A stretch of 64,000 nucleotides of DNA from Ziziphus jujuba. Its lineage: Eukaryota > Streptophyta > Magnoliopsida > Rosales > Rhamnaceae. Shown in pieces: positions 34,716 to 45,540 of the stretch. The position numbers were made by a program, and so were the translations under genes. The stretch's first letter is position 1; every line of letters starts with the position of its first letter. The stretch lies in the NCBI RefSeq assembly GCF_031755915.1, contig NC_083385.1:13165001-13229000 (forward strand), in the 5' to 3' direction. The notes under the pieces are model-generated. The model did no database searches, was not told the DNA's origin, and was given only the letters and a program-made list of their open reading frames with translations.

Positions 34716-36811
34716 ACACTTGAACTGTCAATTATAGTCTTCAAACACGAAGGACTTGATTTGTATGATATTAGCCAGGTCATGAGTTAGGCCCCTATCG
34801 GTGTCGAGCAATGTTGAAATCCCATAATGTTGCCGACATTTTGCTGAAGTCGGCAACATTTTCTTCATCGGTTAGGTGGCAGGCTAGATGACCATTTAGT
34901 GAGGTTTGAGATTTTTCTATTTTTATTTGAAAATTTAACAAATTAATTGATTAAATTTACGACATTATACAACTCAGGTATAATTCAATATGAATTCGTT
35001 TTCAGATCTAGATTACTGTATAGATATTGAAAAAAAAAAGGACTACAGATAATATATATATATATATTTCCAGGTGAATAAAAGACTACGGATATTTGTT
35101 TGCGTGGTCATCAATTATGAATTTCTTTTAATATTTTCTTGCTCATCATAAATGACTTATTAGTGCCCTAAGACCTTTTTTTTTTTTCCCCCTCTTTCTT
35201 TAGACTTTTGTGTTCTCTTTTAAACTGTTTAGGAGCAAAATTTCCTATATATAATTTATCTTTTGTAAAATAATTGTTTTGACAGTATGTAAAAATTAGT
35301 TTTATTAAGAAATCTCAATTTAAACAAGTAAACTGTCGGGGATGAAGAATAATATCATATGCAGGAGCAAACTGATTGTTCTGTAATCAATATTGAAGTT
35401 GGATTATGGCTTAATTTTTTTTGTTCTCATCATCACTTTTTATTATTTTTAGAAATATCTAGTATTGAAATCCAAAAGCACCCATTAATGATATGTAACC
35501 TAATTTCTTTTTATTAATTTTATGTTGTTTTTTTTTATTTAAGTAAAAAAGAAAATCATATCTAGTTAACTAAAATCTCCACAATATCAAAAGTACAATT
35601 AGTTACCAGTTACATGGAAGGACTTTTTTTTTTTATTGTTATTATTTTTATGTTTTTATTGCTGGCGTATTTTTGAAAGAATTACCATAATTCATGATTC
35701 ATGAGGCTATAATAAGGTACCTTCTTTTTTTTTTTTTTTTTTTTTGGCTGAAATATACAGGGTGCCTTGTCCGAAAAGGCTATATTTGTGCCCTTGATTG
35801 GTCCAGATCATAAATGTTTTTTATTTTATTTTATTTTAACATTCACAATAATTGATCAAGTATTTGATTCCATAATCTCAGTTATAAAGTTTACCAAGTA
35901 AGTCAATATTATCTGAAAATCGATGTCATCTGAAAGTCCAAATTAGTGTCTATTTCCTTACATGGAAGGACTTCTTTTTTATTATTATTATTTTTATGTT
36001 TGTTTGCTTAGAGTAATTTGGAAAGAATAACCACCATATATGATTCACGAGGTAGAAGAATATGAATGCAAGCCTCTTTCTACCACTTTAAAAAAAAAAC
36101 AAAAAAAGAAAAAAAAAAATCTATATTTATGCCCTTAATTGATCCAAATTATTAATTGCATTCATATCTTTTGCCCTTTGGTCACCGAGCACTCTTCTTT
36201 GGCCCGTGTGAGACATTAAATAGCGACCTCCAACAGACATTATTAAACACCCTCTACTTCGTACCACCGAGTAAGTCATTACGGGGAGGATTCAAAGTTT
36301 TATTTATTTATTTTTTTTTTTAACCGATTCTGCTTTTTCTCACCCCAGATATTCTTCATAGCAGAACGCATAATGTATGCTGTTTATATATATATATATA
36401 TATATATATTGGATAAATATATGTTGTAAGTTGAGGCGACGAAGGTGGTCTGGTTTCATAAAAGTTTTCATAAACTGCAAGGACAAAATTGCCCGGAAAA
36501 AAAAAAATCCAATGATAATATTTCTATTCCACATTTTAGTTTAAAATATTAATAAAAAAATTCAGATAAATAAATAATTAATAAAAAATTAATTTTAGGG
36601 AGTTGATATTTGTCATCACTCGTGATAATCATTGTTAATTAATTATTTTTATATAAATTTACTTTTAAGAATCTATTTTGAAATGTGGATTCCTAGCTGT
36701 GATAATTAAATTGTAACATTTTACATATCCATACTAATTACAATAAATTCTTTATTATTATCATTATTTATTACAAATACATGCCCTGCAATTAAATTGG
36801 TAATACATAAT
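34716..36811. other. 3' flank of CYP81-C, with an internal direct duplication
   Basis: No gene. Segments near 35610-35720 and 35955-36060 are direct repeats (TTACATGGAAGGACTT, then ATTATTATTTTTATGTTT, GAAAGAAT.ACCA and GATTCA.GAGG). The stretch at about 36223-36270 matches the 3' flank of CYP81-B. An (AT)n run lies at about 36385-36410. Confidence 0.5.
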
Positions 36812-39800
36812 TTAACTTTCCCCAGTAGATTCTAAAGGAATGATATTTTTAATAATGGCACGTGATTTACACATGGCCACTAATGGCACAGCTTTGGGCA
36901 TGGTTAGCCCATCACTTTCAATCATGTCAACTTCCCTGTCGCCAACTTTTTTCCAATCAAAACACTGAATCATCGAAGCTAAGGTCAAGCCCACAACACG
37001 TTGGGCCAGACTCATTCCTGGACAAGACCTCCTTCCAAATCCGAAAGGAATGAACTTGTATGCCTCAGTCTCACCCTTCTCAAATCTCTCGGGCTTAAAA
37101 CTTTCCGAGTCTTCCCAAAGTTTAGGATCTTTGTGTATGGCCCAGACATTAACCAATAGCATAGTGTCACGTGGAATGTCGTATTTGCCTATAGTACAGT
37201 CATCGGACGATAAATGGGGAAGCAACAATGGCACTGCTGGGTGTAGCCGAAGAGTCTCGGAGATAATGTTTTGGAGATAAGGTAGTTTTGAAAGATCTGA
37301 TTCGTCCACCAATTGATGTTGTCCAACTTGAGCATCTAGTTCGGCTTTAGCCTTTTGTAAGATATGTGGATGGTTAAGCAGATTGGACATTGCCCATTCT
37401 ACTGTCACTGCAGATGTCTCTGTTCCAGCCATTATCATTACCTGATTTAATTAAACAGCCTCTTATCAGTTCATCTAAAATTAATAAAAAACCAAATTAG
37501 CAAGAGATAGGACATAAGCATAGAGGTAATTTAGAACTGAGTACTGACACTTAAAAAAAATCATTTCCTACGAGCATTTAGACTATAGAATTCAGGGAGC
37601 GCCCTAGTGTTATTATTATTATTATTATTAATTTTTTTTTTTTTTGGGAAAAGTCTCTAGTATTATCGCTATATAAATACTTAAGAAAAAAATTGCATTA
37701 ACGTTACTACAATAATAAAAATAATAATCTAAAAAATGTAATTAATTACCCATTCTAGGAATAGCAAAAGATTAAAAATAATCACTAAAAAAAAAAAAAA
37801 AAATCTTCATAGTCAACATGTTTTAAAAAAATCCAAGTGGGACTCAACTTTTTTGAATTTTTAGTTCTATATGTACACGAACACCAAAGAGAAGAGAATC
37901 AACAACTAATATGTATAAATTATATTTTGGATAAGTAAAGCCTTCGGTGCCTGCCTACTGTCACGTCCCGTGAAAAAGGACTTCCCGATAGCGAAGCAAG
38001 TTGGGAACCTGCTATCGCGCTTTGGCAATTTGAAGATCATATCAAGAGGTTCCATGAAGCAAGCTCGACGAGGACGTCGACGGCATAGGTGGGGGAGAAT
38101 GTCACGGTTGAAGCATTTCATCAAACACTTGGTGAGCATTCTCTCCATTTTGGGCCTTATAATCCACTTTGGGCCTATTTTGGGCCTTACAATGGGCCAA
38201 GCACCTAGGTCAAGCCATGTACATATCCATTCTAGATGCTTCTTTAGATATTTTATGTAAAGTAGGTGGGAAAGTAGGTGGGAACCATTCTCCACCGTAG
38301 GATTAAAGCAATTATAGCCGTAGGATTAAGCTTTGTATGCCTATAAATAGGTGGAGGCCTCATTTGGCCAAACCATCCAAGAAATCTCATCTATACTTGT
38401 AAAGCTCTCTTTCAAGTAATATACTTTCATTCTCTCTTTGTGCTCTAGCTTTCTTTGCTTAGCTTTCTCTTTTAGTGGGCAAAAGGCTTACTTAGTTGCA
38501 ACAAAGGGTCGGAATAGCAACTAAGGCCGCACGGCTTGAAGGGTAAACAAACAAGTCCGTGACAAGTGGTATCAGAGCCAAGGTTAAAGCTAGCATCTAG
38601 AGCAACATGTCTTCCTCAGAGGTTGTGATTGAAGAAGCAAGGGGAAGGGAGGTCATCCCCGAAGCTGCAAGGAAGGGACGTGGGCGTTCAAAGTCGAAGG
38701 ACGTTCTCACCGCCATGGAGACCAAGGAGGTCAAGATGGAGTTGGCCGTTGCCGACATGTTGGAGCGGCTTGATTGTGTGGAGCAAGGCATGGAGGAGCT
38801 CGATGGCCGAGTGGAAGGCCAAGTGGGGGAGCTTAGAGGTACCATGCAAAGCACCAACGAGGCCAACACCGAGGCATGGCGTCATGAAAGCCAAGCTTTC
38901 CAAACAAAGGTAATTGAAACCTTGTCCCTTATGCAAGCTCAATTAGATGAGAATAATTATACTAAAGGTGGGGGAGACAAGTTCTGTAAAACTCCCCAAA
39001 GCAAGGAACATCAAAGAAGGCCACCATTACCTAGCAAAGATTGGGAGAAAGGAGCCAAGCCCGAACTAAAGCCAAAGAGAAATTGCTTCCTATGTGACGG
39101 TCCCCATTGGGCAAGAGATTGTCCAAAGAGGAAGTCATTAAATGCCATGCTCGAAGAGAGGGAAACTAAAGAGCAAACACAAATAGGTTCCTTACAGCTG
39201 TTGAATGCTATCAAGGCTGCTCCTAAGGAGACAAAGAAGAGTGGCCTAATGTTCGTGGAGGCAAAACTCAATGGAGTGCCCACCAAGGCGTTGGTGGACA
39301 CGGGTGCCTCACATAATTTCCTATCGGTGGAGGAGGCACAAAGGCTTGGGATCGAGGCAACCGAAGAAAGGGGCTCCGTAAAGACGGTAAATTCCGATGC
39401 GAAGCCACTCCAAGGAGTTGCTCGAGGTGTGAAAACCACCATCGACGATTGGGAGGGCCAATTGAATCTAACGGTTGTGTCCATGGATGACTACAAGGTT
39501 GTCCTTGGTATGGACTTCTTCAACCAAGTAAAGGCTTTCCCACTCTCATTTGCAAGCAAGTTATGCATCATGGATGGGGGAACGACGTGCATGGTGCCTA
39601 CGGAACAAGCTAGCAAGCGGGAGGCCAAGGTTTTGTCAGCATTGCAAGTTGAGAGGGAGGAGCAAATCAACTTGGCTGCTGCCCAAAAGCCTAGTGAGGA
39701 TGCCTCAAACCATGCAAAGACATCTCCTAAGGTACAACATGTGCCAAAGGAGTTGCACCAAGGGAGCTTGCGTGCATTGACTTCAAGTCATGGAGACGAC

Positions 39801-42064
39801 AAGAGAAAGCACGAAGAGGCTAAGGAAGGGAACTTAGCCAAACCATCACCTCAACAAAACGAGGTACATGACGGGAAGGCACGACGCTATGAAGAGTCAC
39901 ATCCCATTGTAAGGAAAGGGGGCATGGAGGCCCTAGCGAAAGGTAAGTCAAAAGGGGCACCCTCGACGATAGTGACTTCACCCGCCAAGAGTGTTGAAGC
40001 CACACCTGCGGGTCGAGTCGGCCAACATAAAGGCATACCCAACTACACCAAATACTTGGTGAAGGGGAAGGACCTGCCGGATGGTGAAGTAAGTAGGGAG
40101 CACGAAGATACACAACGGCAACTCAAAGATCACATTCGGCGGGCAAGGAAGAAGGCGCGACGAGGGCGTCGCGAGTTTAGGTGGGGGAGAGTGTCACGTC
40201 CCGTGAAAAAGGACTTCCCGATAGCGAAGCAAGTTGGGAACCTGCTATCGCGCTTTGGCAATTTGAAGATCATATCAAGAGGTTCCATGAAGCAAGCTCG
40301 ACGAGGACGTCGACGGCATAGGTGGGGGAGAATGTCACGGTTGAAGCATTTCATCAAACACTTGGTGAGCATTCTCTCCATTTTGGGCCTTGCAATCCAT
40401 TTTGGGCCTTATAATCCACTTTGGGCCTATTTTGGGCCTTACAATGGGCCAAGCACCTAGGTCAAGCCATGTACATATCCATTCTAGATGCTTCTTTAGA
40501 TATTTTATGTAAAGTAGGTGGGAAAGTAGGTGGGAACCATTCTCCACCGTAGGATTAAAGCAATTATAGCCGTAGGATTAAGCTTTGTATGCCTATAAAT
40601 AGGTGGAGGCCTCATTTGGCCAAACCATCCAAGAAATCTCATCTATACTTGTAAAGCTCTCTTTCAAGTAATATACTTTCATTCTCTCTTTGTGCTCTAG
40701 CTTTCTTTGCTTAGCTTTCTCTTTTAGTGGGCAAAAGGCTTACTTAGTTGCAACAAAGGGTCGGAATAGCAACTAAGGCCGCACGGCTTGAAGGGTAAAC
40801 AAACAAGTCCGTGACACTACGCCGACTGTGGTCAGAGCCGCCCTTAGAATATGAAGTTTTGCCAATATAGCATGTTTATTTTTCGTAGTAAAGGTAGGGG
40901 GAAGGTTAAAAATAATAATAATAATAATAAATTAATAAAAGTTTATTGATAAAAAAAGGAACGTGTAAAGGTAGAAAAATGGGATAATTTGACTTTAATC
41001 ATGCATGCGTTGCTTTTTTTATACATATAAAGAGGGCAAATTAAATGTATAACAATCGTTGCATAGCAAAACCATCTTCAGTTTATGAGAAACCAAAAAA
41101 AAGAAAAAAAAAAATCATTGAAATTCGAACACGTTGGAAAAGAACTTATGAAAGATTATTAATTCCAACTTACCAGTATAAATCCTTTGATCATTTGGTC
41201 TGTGTAATATTGGGACTCAGATTTTTGTAAAGAAAGCAAATGATCGATCATAGTCTTTCTACTCCCTGAAGTCATTCTTCGATGCTCATCAATCAGACTT
41301 TGCAGCAAAGAATCAGTGGACTTTGCAAGCCTTTGTACACCCTTTTCATAACCATTACCAAACCAATTCAAAATGGGCACGAAATCCCCAGCATGAGACA
41401 CCCCTGCATAAGCTAAAACCTCTTCTATGATCTCTCTGAAATGCCGTGCTTCCTCATCTTTTTCCGAGACCTCTTCCCCAAAGTACCTCTTCCCTGCAAC
41501 CATTCTCATTATGTTGTTTATTGTCAGCTCCAAAAGCATCGATTTCAGCTCCACTTTCGCAAAATCTTCGACCGAATTACGCGAAAGCTTTCGCAATAAG
41601 CACATAATTTCGTCCTTACGAGTGTCGGAAAACATGTTGAGCCGGCTCGACGAGAAGATTTCGGCCGAGCCAATGCGGCGGAGGTTGCGCCAGTGATCGC
41701 CGTACGGGGATGATACGAGATTGGTGTTGTTATAGCCAACATGCTTTCCCATAAGGAGCGAGGGCCGATTGGCAAGAACGATGTCGTTTTTTGTAAAACA
41801 TTCTTCGACGGCCTTAGGCGAAGATACTACAACGACGCGGCGAGAGCCGAACCAGAGAGTGATTACTGGGCCGTATTTTTGAGAGAGACGGTGTAAGGTT
41901 CGATGAACAGGGGATTTAAGGAGATGAAGATGACCAATAATTGGGAGAGAATTAGGAGGGCTTGGTGGTAGGTTTTTCTGGTGAGGTTGTGCTGTTGAGA
42001 GGAGCTTTAATGCAAGGAAGAAGATGATAAGGGAAAGGAATGCGTAGAGCATGAAGTCTTCCAT
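36812..42064 (-). CDS. Cytochrome P450, CYP81 family (gene C), intron holds an LTR element
   Basis: Two exons, 42064-41174 and 37441-36812, predict 506 residues with no stop or frameshift. Exon 1 starts MEDFMLYAF with the ER anchor and a Pro-rich [15 protein letters not shown] hinge, one residue longer than in A and B. Exon 2 has I-helix AGTETS (302-307; Glu instead of the usual Asp), ETLR (359-362), PERF (414-417) and heme loop [11 protein letters not shown] with Cys 437. The GTAAGT donor and AATCAG acceptor are intact. The intron is 3732 bp against about 190 bp in gene B, because a 2.86-kb LTR element sits in it in the opposite orientation (37959-40816). Splicing could remove it, but premature polyadenylation or silencing is possible. 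A TTATATTAAA sequence about 45 bases upstream is a candidate TATA box. Its leader ACATAACCAAAGACACA resembles that of gene B. Confidence 0.87.
37959..38564 (+). repeat. 5' LTR of the TR-GAG-like element (chimeric)
   Basis: 606 bp. Its first 141 bases end in GGTGGGGGAGAA immediately before a second TGTCAC at 38100, which looks like an internal polypurine tract plus LTR start captured inside the LTR. A TATAAATA box at 38342-38349 follows. Confidence 0.88.
38607..40460 (+). CDS. gag/protease-like ORF of a deleted gypsy-type element
   Basis: An open frame of 617 codons. Residues about 34-115 are a predicted coiled-coil stretch ([20 protein letters not shown]). A CCHC zinc knuckle [13 protein letters not shown] is at 160-172, and an aspartic protease with [11 protein letters not shown] (DTGA at 231-234) and VVLGMDFF is at about 220-320. 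The rest is low-complexity and charged. Near the C-terminus, [15 protein letters not shown] resembles the tail after a gypsy integrase, so RT, RNase H and the integrase core appear to have been deleted between protease and this tail; the capsid domain also seems shortened. The frame runs into the 3' LTR from 40192. Ty3/gypsy affiliation is inferred from knuckle, DTGA protease and tail. Its product may bind RNA, but no activity can be assumed. Confidence 0.75.
   Translation: MSSSEVVIEEARGREVIPEAARKGRGRSKSKDVLTAMETKEVKMELAVADMLERLDCVEQGMEELDGRVEGQVGELRGTMQSTNEANTEAWRHESQAFQTKVIETLSLMQAQLDENNYTKGGGDKFCKTPQSKEHQRRPPLPSKDWEKGAKPELKPKRNCFLCDGPHWARDCPKRKSLNAMLEERETKEQTQIGSLQLLNAIKAAPKETKKSGLMFVEAKLNGVPTKALVDTGASHNFLSVEEAQRLGIEATEERGSVKTVNSDAKPLQGVARGVKTTIDDWEGQLNLTVVSMDDYKVVLGMDFFNQVKAFPLSFASKLCIMDGGTTCMVPTEQASKREAKVLSALQVEREEQINLAAAQKPSEDASNHAKTSPKVQHVPKELHQGSLRALTSSHGDDKRKHEEAKEGNLAKPSPQQNEVHDGKARRYEESHPIVRKGGMEALAKGKSKGAPSTIVTSPAKSVEATPAGRVGQHKGIPNYTKYLVKGKDLPDGEVSREHEDTQRQLKDHIRRARKKARRGRREFRWGRVSRPVKKDFPIAKQVGNLLSRFGNLKIISRGSMKQARRGRRRHRWGRMSRLKHFIKHLVSILSILGLAIHFGPYNPLWAYFGPYNGPST
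40192..40816 (+). repeat. 3' LTR of the TR-GAG-like element
   Basis: 625 bp, same as the 5' LTR apart from an extra 19-bp unit (TTGCAATCCATTTTGGGCC). The internal TGTCAC preceded by a polypurine tract recurs at 40333. Confidence 0.88.
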
Positions 42065-42350
42065 GGCGTGTGTGTGTCTTTGGTTATGTTTGGAAAGGAT
42101 AGGGATTTTAATATAAGGCCGAAGTGTGAACAATTTGTTCAATACGAGTCCATTTATCCATTTGTTTTTTTCATCTTTCTTTTTCACTTTCTTTTAGCAG
42201 TTAGGCATAAATATGGGCCCGTTAGATTTAAATCAACATGCCAATGACAATGATGAATCCAAAATTGTCAGCGTCGATGCCTTGTCATATACATCTTTTC
42301 TTTTATACTTAACCTCATGAAAAACGTTTAAAATAATCTTGAACATAATA

Positions 42351-42815
42351 AAATTGATTAAATGATCATACATGTTCATATGTCATTTTCGGAAATTGGA
42401 AGTCATATATACTACAGAATAGTTTTAAAATAAAATACAATCTTTTTTTCTTTTTTTTTTTCTTTCCAATGTATTTAGTAGATGCCACAATTCATCCGTT
42501 CCCTAAACCCATAACTGATATTAATTTTTTTTATTTTTTTATTTTTTTATGAAGGTAAAAGAATATAGCGAGCCAAAAGTTATGAAATTGATTAAATGAT
42601 CATACATGTTTATATGTCATTTTCGGAAATTGGAAGTCATATATACTACAGAATAGTTTTAAAATAAAATACAATCTTTTTTTTTTTTTTCTTTCCAATG
42701 TATTTAGTAGATGCCACAATTCATCCGTTCCCTAAACCCATAACTGATATTAATTTTATTTATTTATTTATTTATTTATGAAGGTAAAAGAATATAGCGA
42801 GCCAAAAGTTATGAA
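42351..42815. repeat. Tandem duplication, 234-bp unit, upstream of CYP81-C
   Basis: Copy 1 (42351-42584) and copy 2 (42585-42815) are nearly identical: AAATTGATTAAATGATCATA, ATATGTCATTTTCGGAAATT, GAATAGTTTTAAAATAAAAT, GATGCCACAATTCATCCGTT and GAATATAGCGAGCCAAAAGT. They differ mainly in poly-T and TTTA run length. They begin about 290 bases upstream of the CYP81-C start codon, inside its likely promoter region. Confidence 0.85.
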
Positions 42816-44066
42816 GGAAAGAGTTGAAGAAAGTGAAAGGATGTGGAGATCATGATTTTGAAGCAATTTTGTAAATGATGGATTCTGTGAAAAAAAAAAA
42901 AAAAAAAATCCAAAAGTTTCAAACCAACACCCCGAAACCCAACATAGAGAGGGTTTGAAAGGAAAATAGTCCGATGGGAGCTGCTGCTCTGTGGGTTTGG
43001 GATATTATAAATAGGAAAATTTGACAAAATAGACCAACCCACAATGATTATTCGGTTAGAAAGGTAAATAACCAATGGGAATCGCTGCTGCTGGCATGAT
43101 TTCTAATTTAATTATTTGAATTTTTAGGCAACTGAGGACATTTTTAGGTTTATTTATTGTTAAAAAGAGTAATAATAATAATAATAATAAAAAGCATGCT
43201 AAATTATTGTTTTTGAAAATGTTACGCTATTTCTGATTTTTTAAATCTTCAGGTTTGGCTATTTCCAACTATGAGAGAGATAGGTATGCTAAAAAATAAA
43301 AAAGAAATTTGAATGGGTGATTGCAACGTGACACAACCCTTTGTTGCGAGAAAAAGAACGAACGTGAAACAGCCCTCTATTTGGACCGCACTGCAATCAT
43401 ATCTGCTTATGCTAATCATAAACGAAATTTTTTTCATTACATTCTAATTTTTTTTATTTTAATGGAATTGCACTTTTAATTTTTGAGTTTAAAACTTTGA
43501 TTTTTTAAAATTCAATAATGCTAAAAATATTAAATTTATTTATAAAATAATATTTTAAATGATATGGTAATGTTAGATTATTTTTTTTTTTAATTCACTT
43601 ATTCATATTGACTTTTATATGTTACAGTTTAATAAATATATTAATTAATAATATTTTAACACATATTATATAATAAATAAATTTAATAAGTATTTTGATA
43701 TCTGTAACATTATATTTTCATTTACAATTTATTTTTTATTAATCTAATTTTTAAATTACCTAACAAAAAGTTCACAAAATTATAAAATTGATTAACTATC
43801 TCATTAATTAATTAATTAATTAATTTTCTATTTTGTTTACAAATTGAAAAAAATAGTTAATTTTCATAATTTTTAAACTTTATATTAATCAATTTAAAAT
43901 TAGGTTAATGTAAAATAAATTTTAAATTGAAGGCTTAATATTAAATATATTAAACTTAAAGATGTAATTAACCTATTTTCCTTTTTTTTGGTAATAATCA
44001 CCATAAAAGATAAAAAAATAAATAAATAAATTCCTCCAATGATGTGCAACATCATTTAAAAATGCT
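42816..44066. other. AT-rich intergenic region
   Basis: No gene seen. Very AT-rich with poly-T and ATTA runs (AATTAATTAATT near 43803). The small minus-strand ORFs have no recognised domain. Confidence 0.4.
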
Positions 44067-44075
44067 TTGTTAAGA

Positions 44076-44230
44076 GGAGAATTTGGCCCAATACCCTTGT
44101 AAGGAGGAGGTTAACGATTTTTGCCCCCTCATTTGATATCTTTTTTTTTTCTACCCCTCAATATCTATTTTAACCTTAAAACAAAAAAAAAAATTACTTA
44201 CATATCCTGTTATATTTTAAACAAAACAAA
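44076..44230 (+). repeat. Left terminal inverted repeat of the Pack-MULE
   Basis: About 150 bases with inverted similarity to about 52850-53002. Outer 14 bases GGAGAATTTGGCCC against GGGGAATTTGGCCC, one mismatch. The inner boundary is approximate. Confidence 0.75.
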
Positions 44231-45540
44231 AATTTGTTTGAGCATGTTAGAGCTGAATGCAGTCGCAAGCTTTGTGAGGGTAACTGTCAGATAATCATAT
44301 GCCTCAAATTGCATATTGGCAATTGTTGGTAACCCTTTCACCCCTCCAACTTCCATCTATTTCAAGGCACATTTTCTGTGTGTTTGGTACAAGGATGGGC
44401 GATGAAGAATGAAGAGTTGATCCTTGATTGGTGTGGAAGCGTGGTGGAACGTCCCGTGGCCATGCAAAAACTTTCCTTCCAAAATTGGAATGATTGGACT
44501 CTTTCTGCGATCATAAAGCCCCCTGATCCCTTCCTTTGTCTTTCATCCCCCCTGAACAGAATAAGTAAGGCCCCGTTCTTTCTAATTCAAAAATGAAAAT
44601 AGAGGCAAAGCACCCAAGTGGCGAAGGCCCCAAAGCAAAGTAATATATAGATGTAGTTTGTATTTAATTCGTTTATTCTGCCATTTTATATCAAAAACCA
44701 TAAGCCTTGCATGCTCTGTATCCTTTCTCTAGTCATTGTACGTACTCGATTACTCTTGAATTATTGCTTAAATTTCAATTTGATTCTTCAGCGTTTACTG
44801 GTAATACATCTAGAACTAGGTCTTTATGTCTAACGAGCAATTTCTATTATCAATTTGTTAAAGAAAAAAGAGAAAGGAACTGACGAAAAAGGAGAGAGAA
44901 AAAATAAGAACAAGTCAAATAAGTGGATGGTTTGTATTGTCGATGTGGGTCAATATACATAGTGATGTGAAAATGCCATCTTCCTTCTCTTGCACTGAAA
45001 AGCAATTTCCCACTAAAAAATTGGTTATGAAGCCATTCTCAACTCAAATCATTTATTTTCCCAGAAAAAAAAAATGGTTATGAAGCCATTCTCAATTCAA
45101 TCATTTATTTGTTGGATAAGAGATTATGGGTATATCTACTATGGATCTATAAGTAAAACATTATATTTGTTGGATAAAAGATTATGGGTATATCTACAAT
45201 GGATTTATAAGTAAAATATTATACTATATTGTTGGATAAAATTACATTTTTGAAATGGAATAAAAATAATTTTTTTTTATACACTTGAATATTGGAAGAT
45301 CATATCATCTTCTCAAATTTATCAAGTTTCTTCACCCTCTGCATAGACCTAGAAAACAATGCCAAAAAGACTCCTGCACAATCGCATAAAAACATACACA
45401 AACCTAGTTCAACTTCATAGAAAACCAGAAAAGAAATCTTTTATGCCCAGGTCTTAGAAGGTTAAAAGTCTAAAAGGTCACCTGCACCAATGAATGATCC
45501 GTTATCAATAACTTGACTGCCTTGGCTGCTTAAACTGAAA
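44231..45540. other. Pack-MULE left interior
   Basis: No recognised gene. A short ORF (44378-44596) has no domain. From about 45010 to 45245 there are two small tandem duplications: GGTTATGAAGCCATTCTCAA twice, and TTGTTGGATAA.AGATTATGG twice followed by a partial third unit. Confidence 0.5.

Larger units (their letters stand above)
37959..40816 (+). mobile_element. Non-autonomous TR-GAG-like LTR element in the CYP81-C intron
   Basis: Two long direct repeats, 37959-38564 (606 bp) and 40192-40816 (625 bp), begin TGTCAC and end GTGACA. By eye they are the same except for a 19-bp tandem unit near 40390 in the second. A primer-binding site TGGTATCAGAGCC lies at 38567-38579 and a polypurine tract GGTGGGGGAGAG ends at 40191. 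The flanks carry CTAC on each side (37955-37958 and 40817-40820), a 4-bp apparent target duplication; plant gypsy elements more often give 5. The LTR has TATAAATA at 38342-38349. The interior codes only a gag/protease-like protein; reverse transcriptase and most of integrase are deleted, so it must be mobilised in trans. Near-identical LTRs imply a recent insertion. Confidence 0.9.

Noticed and set aside
38607..40460. A host gene with zinc knuckle and protease domains
   Set aside because: It is enclosed by near-identical LTRs with a primer-binding site and polypurine tract, and its frame runs into the 3' LTR, so it belongs to the element.
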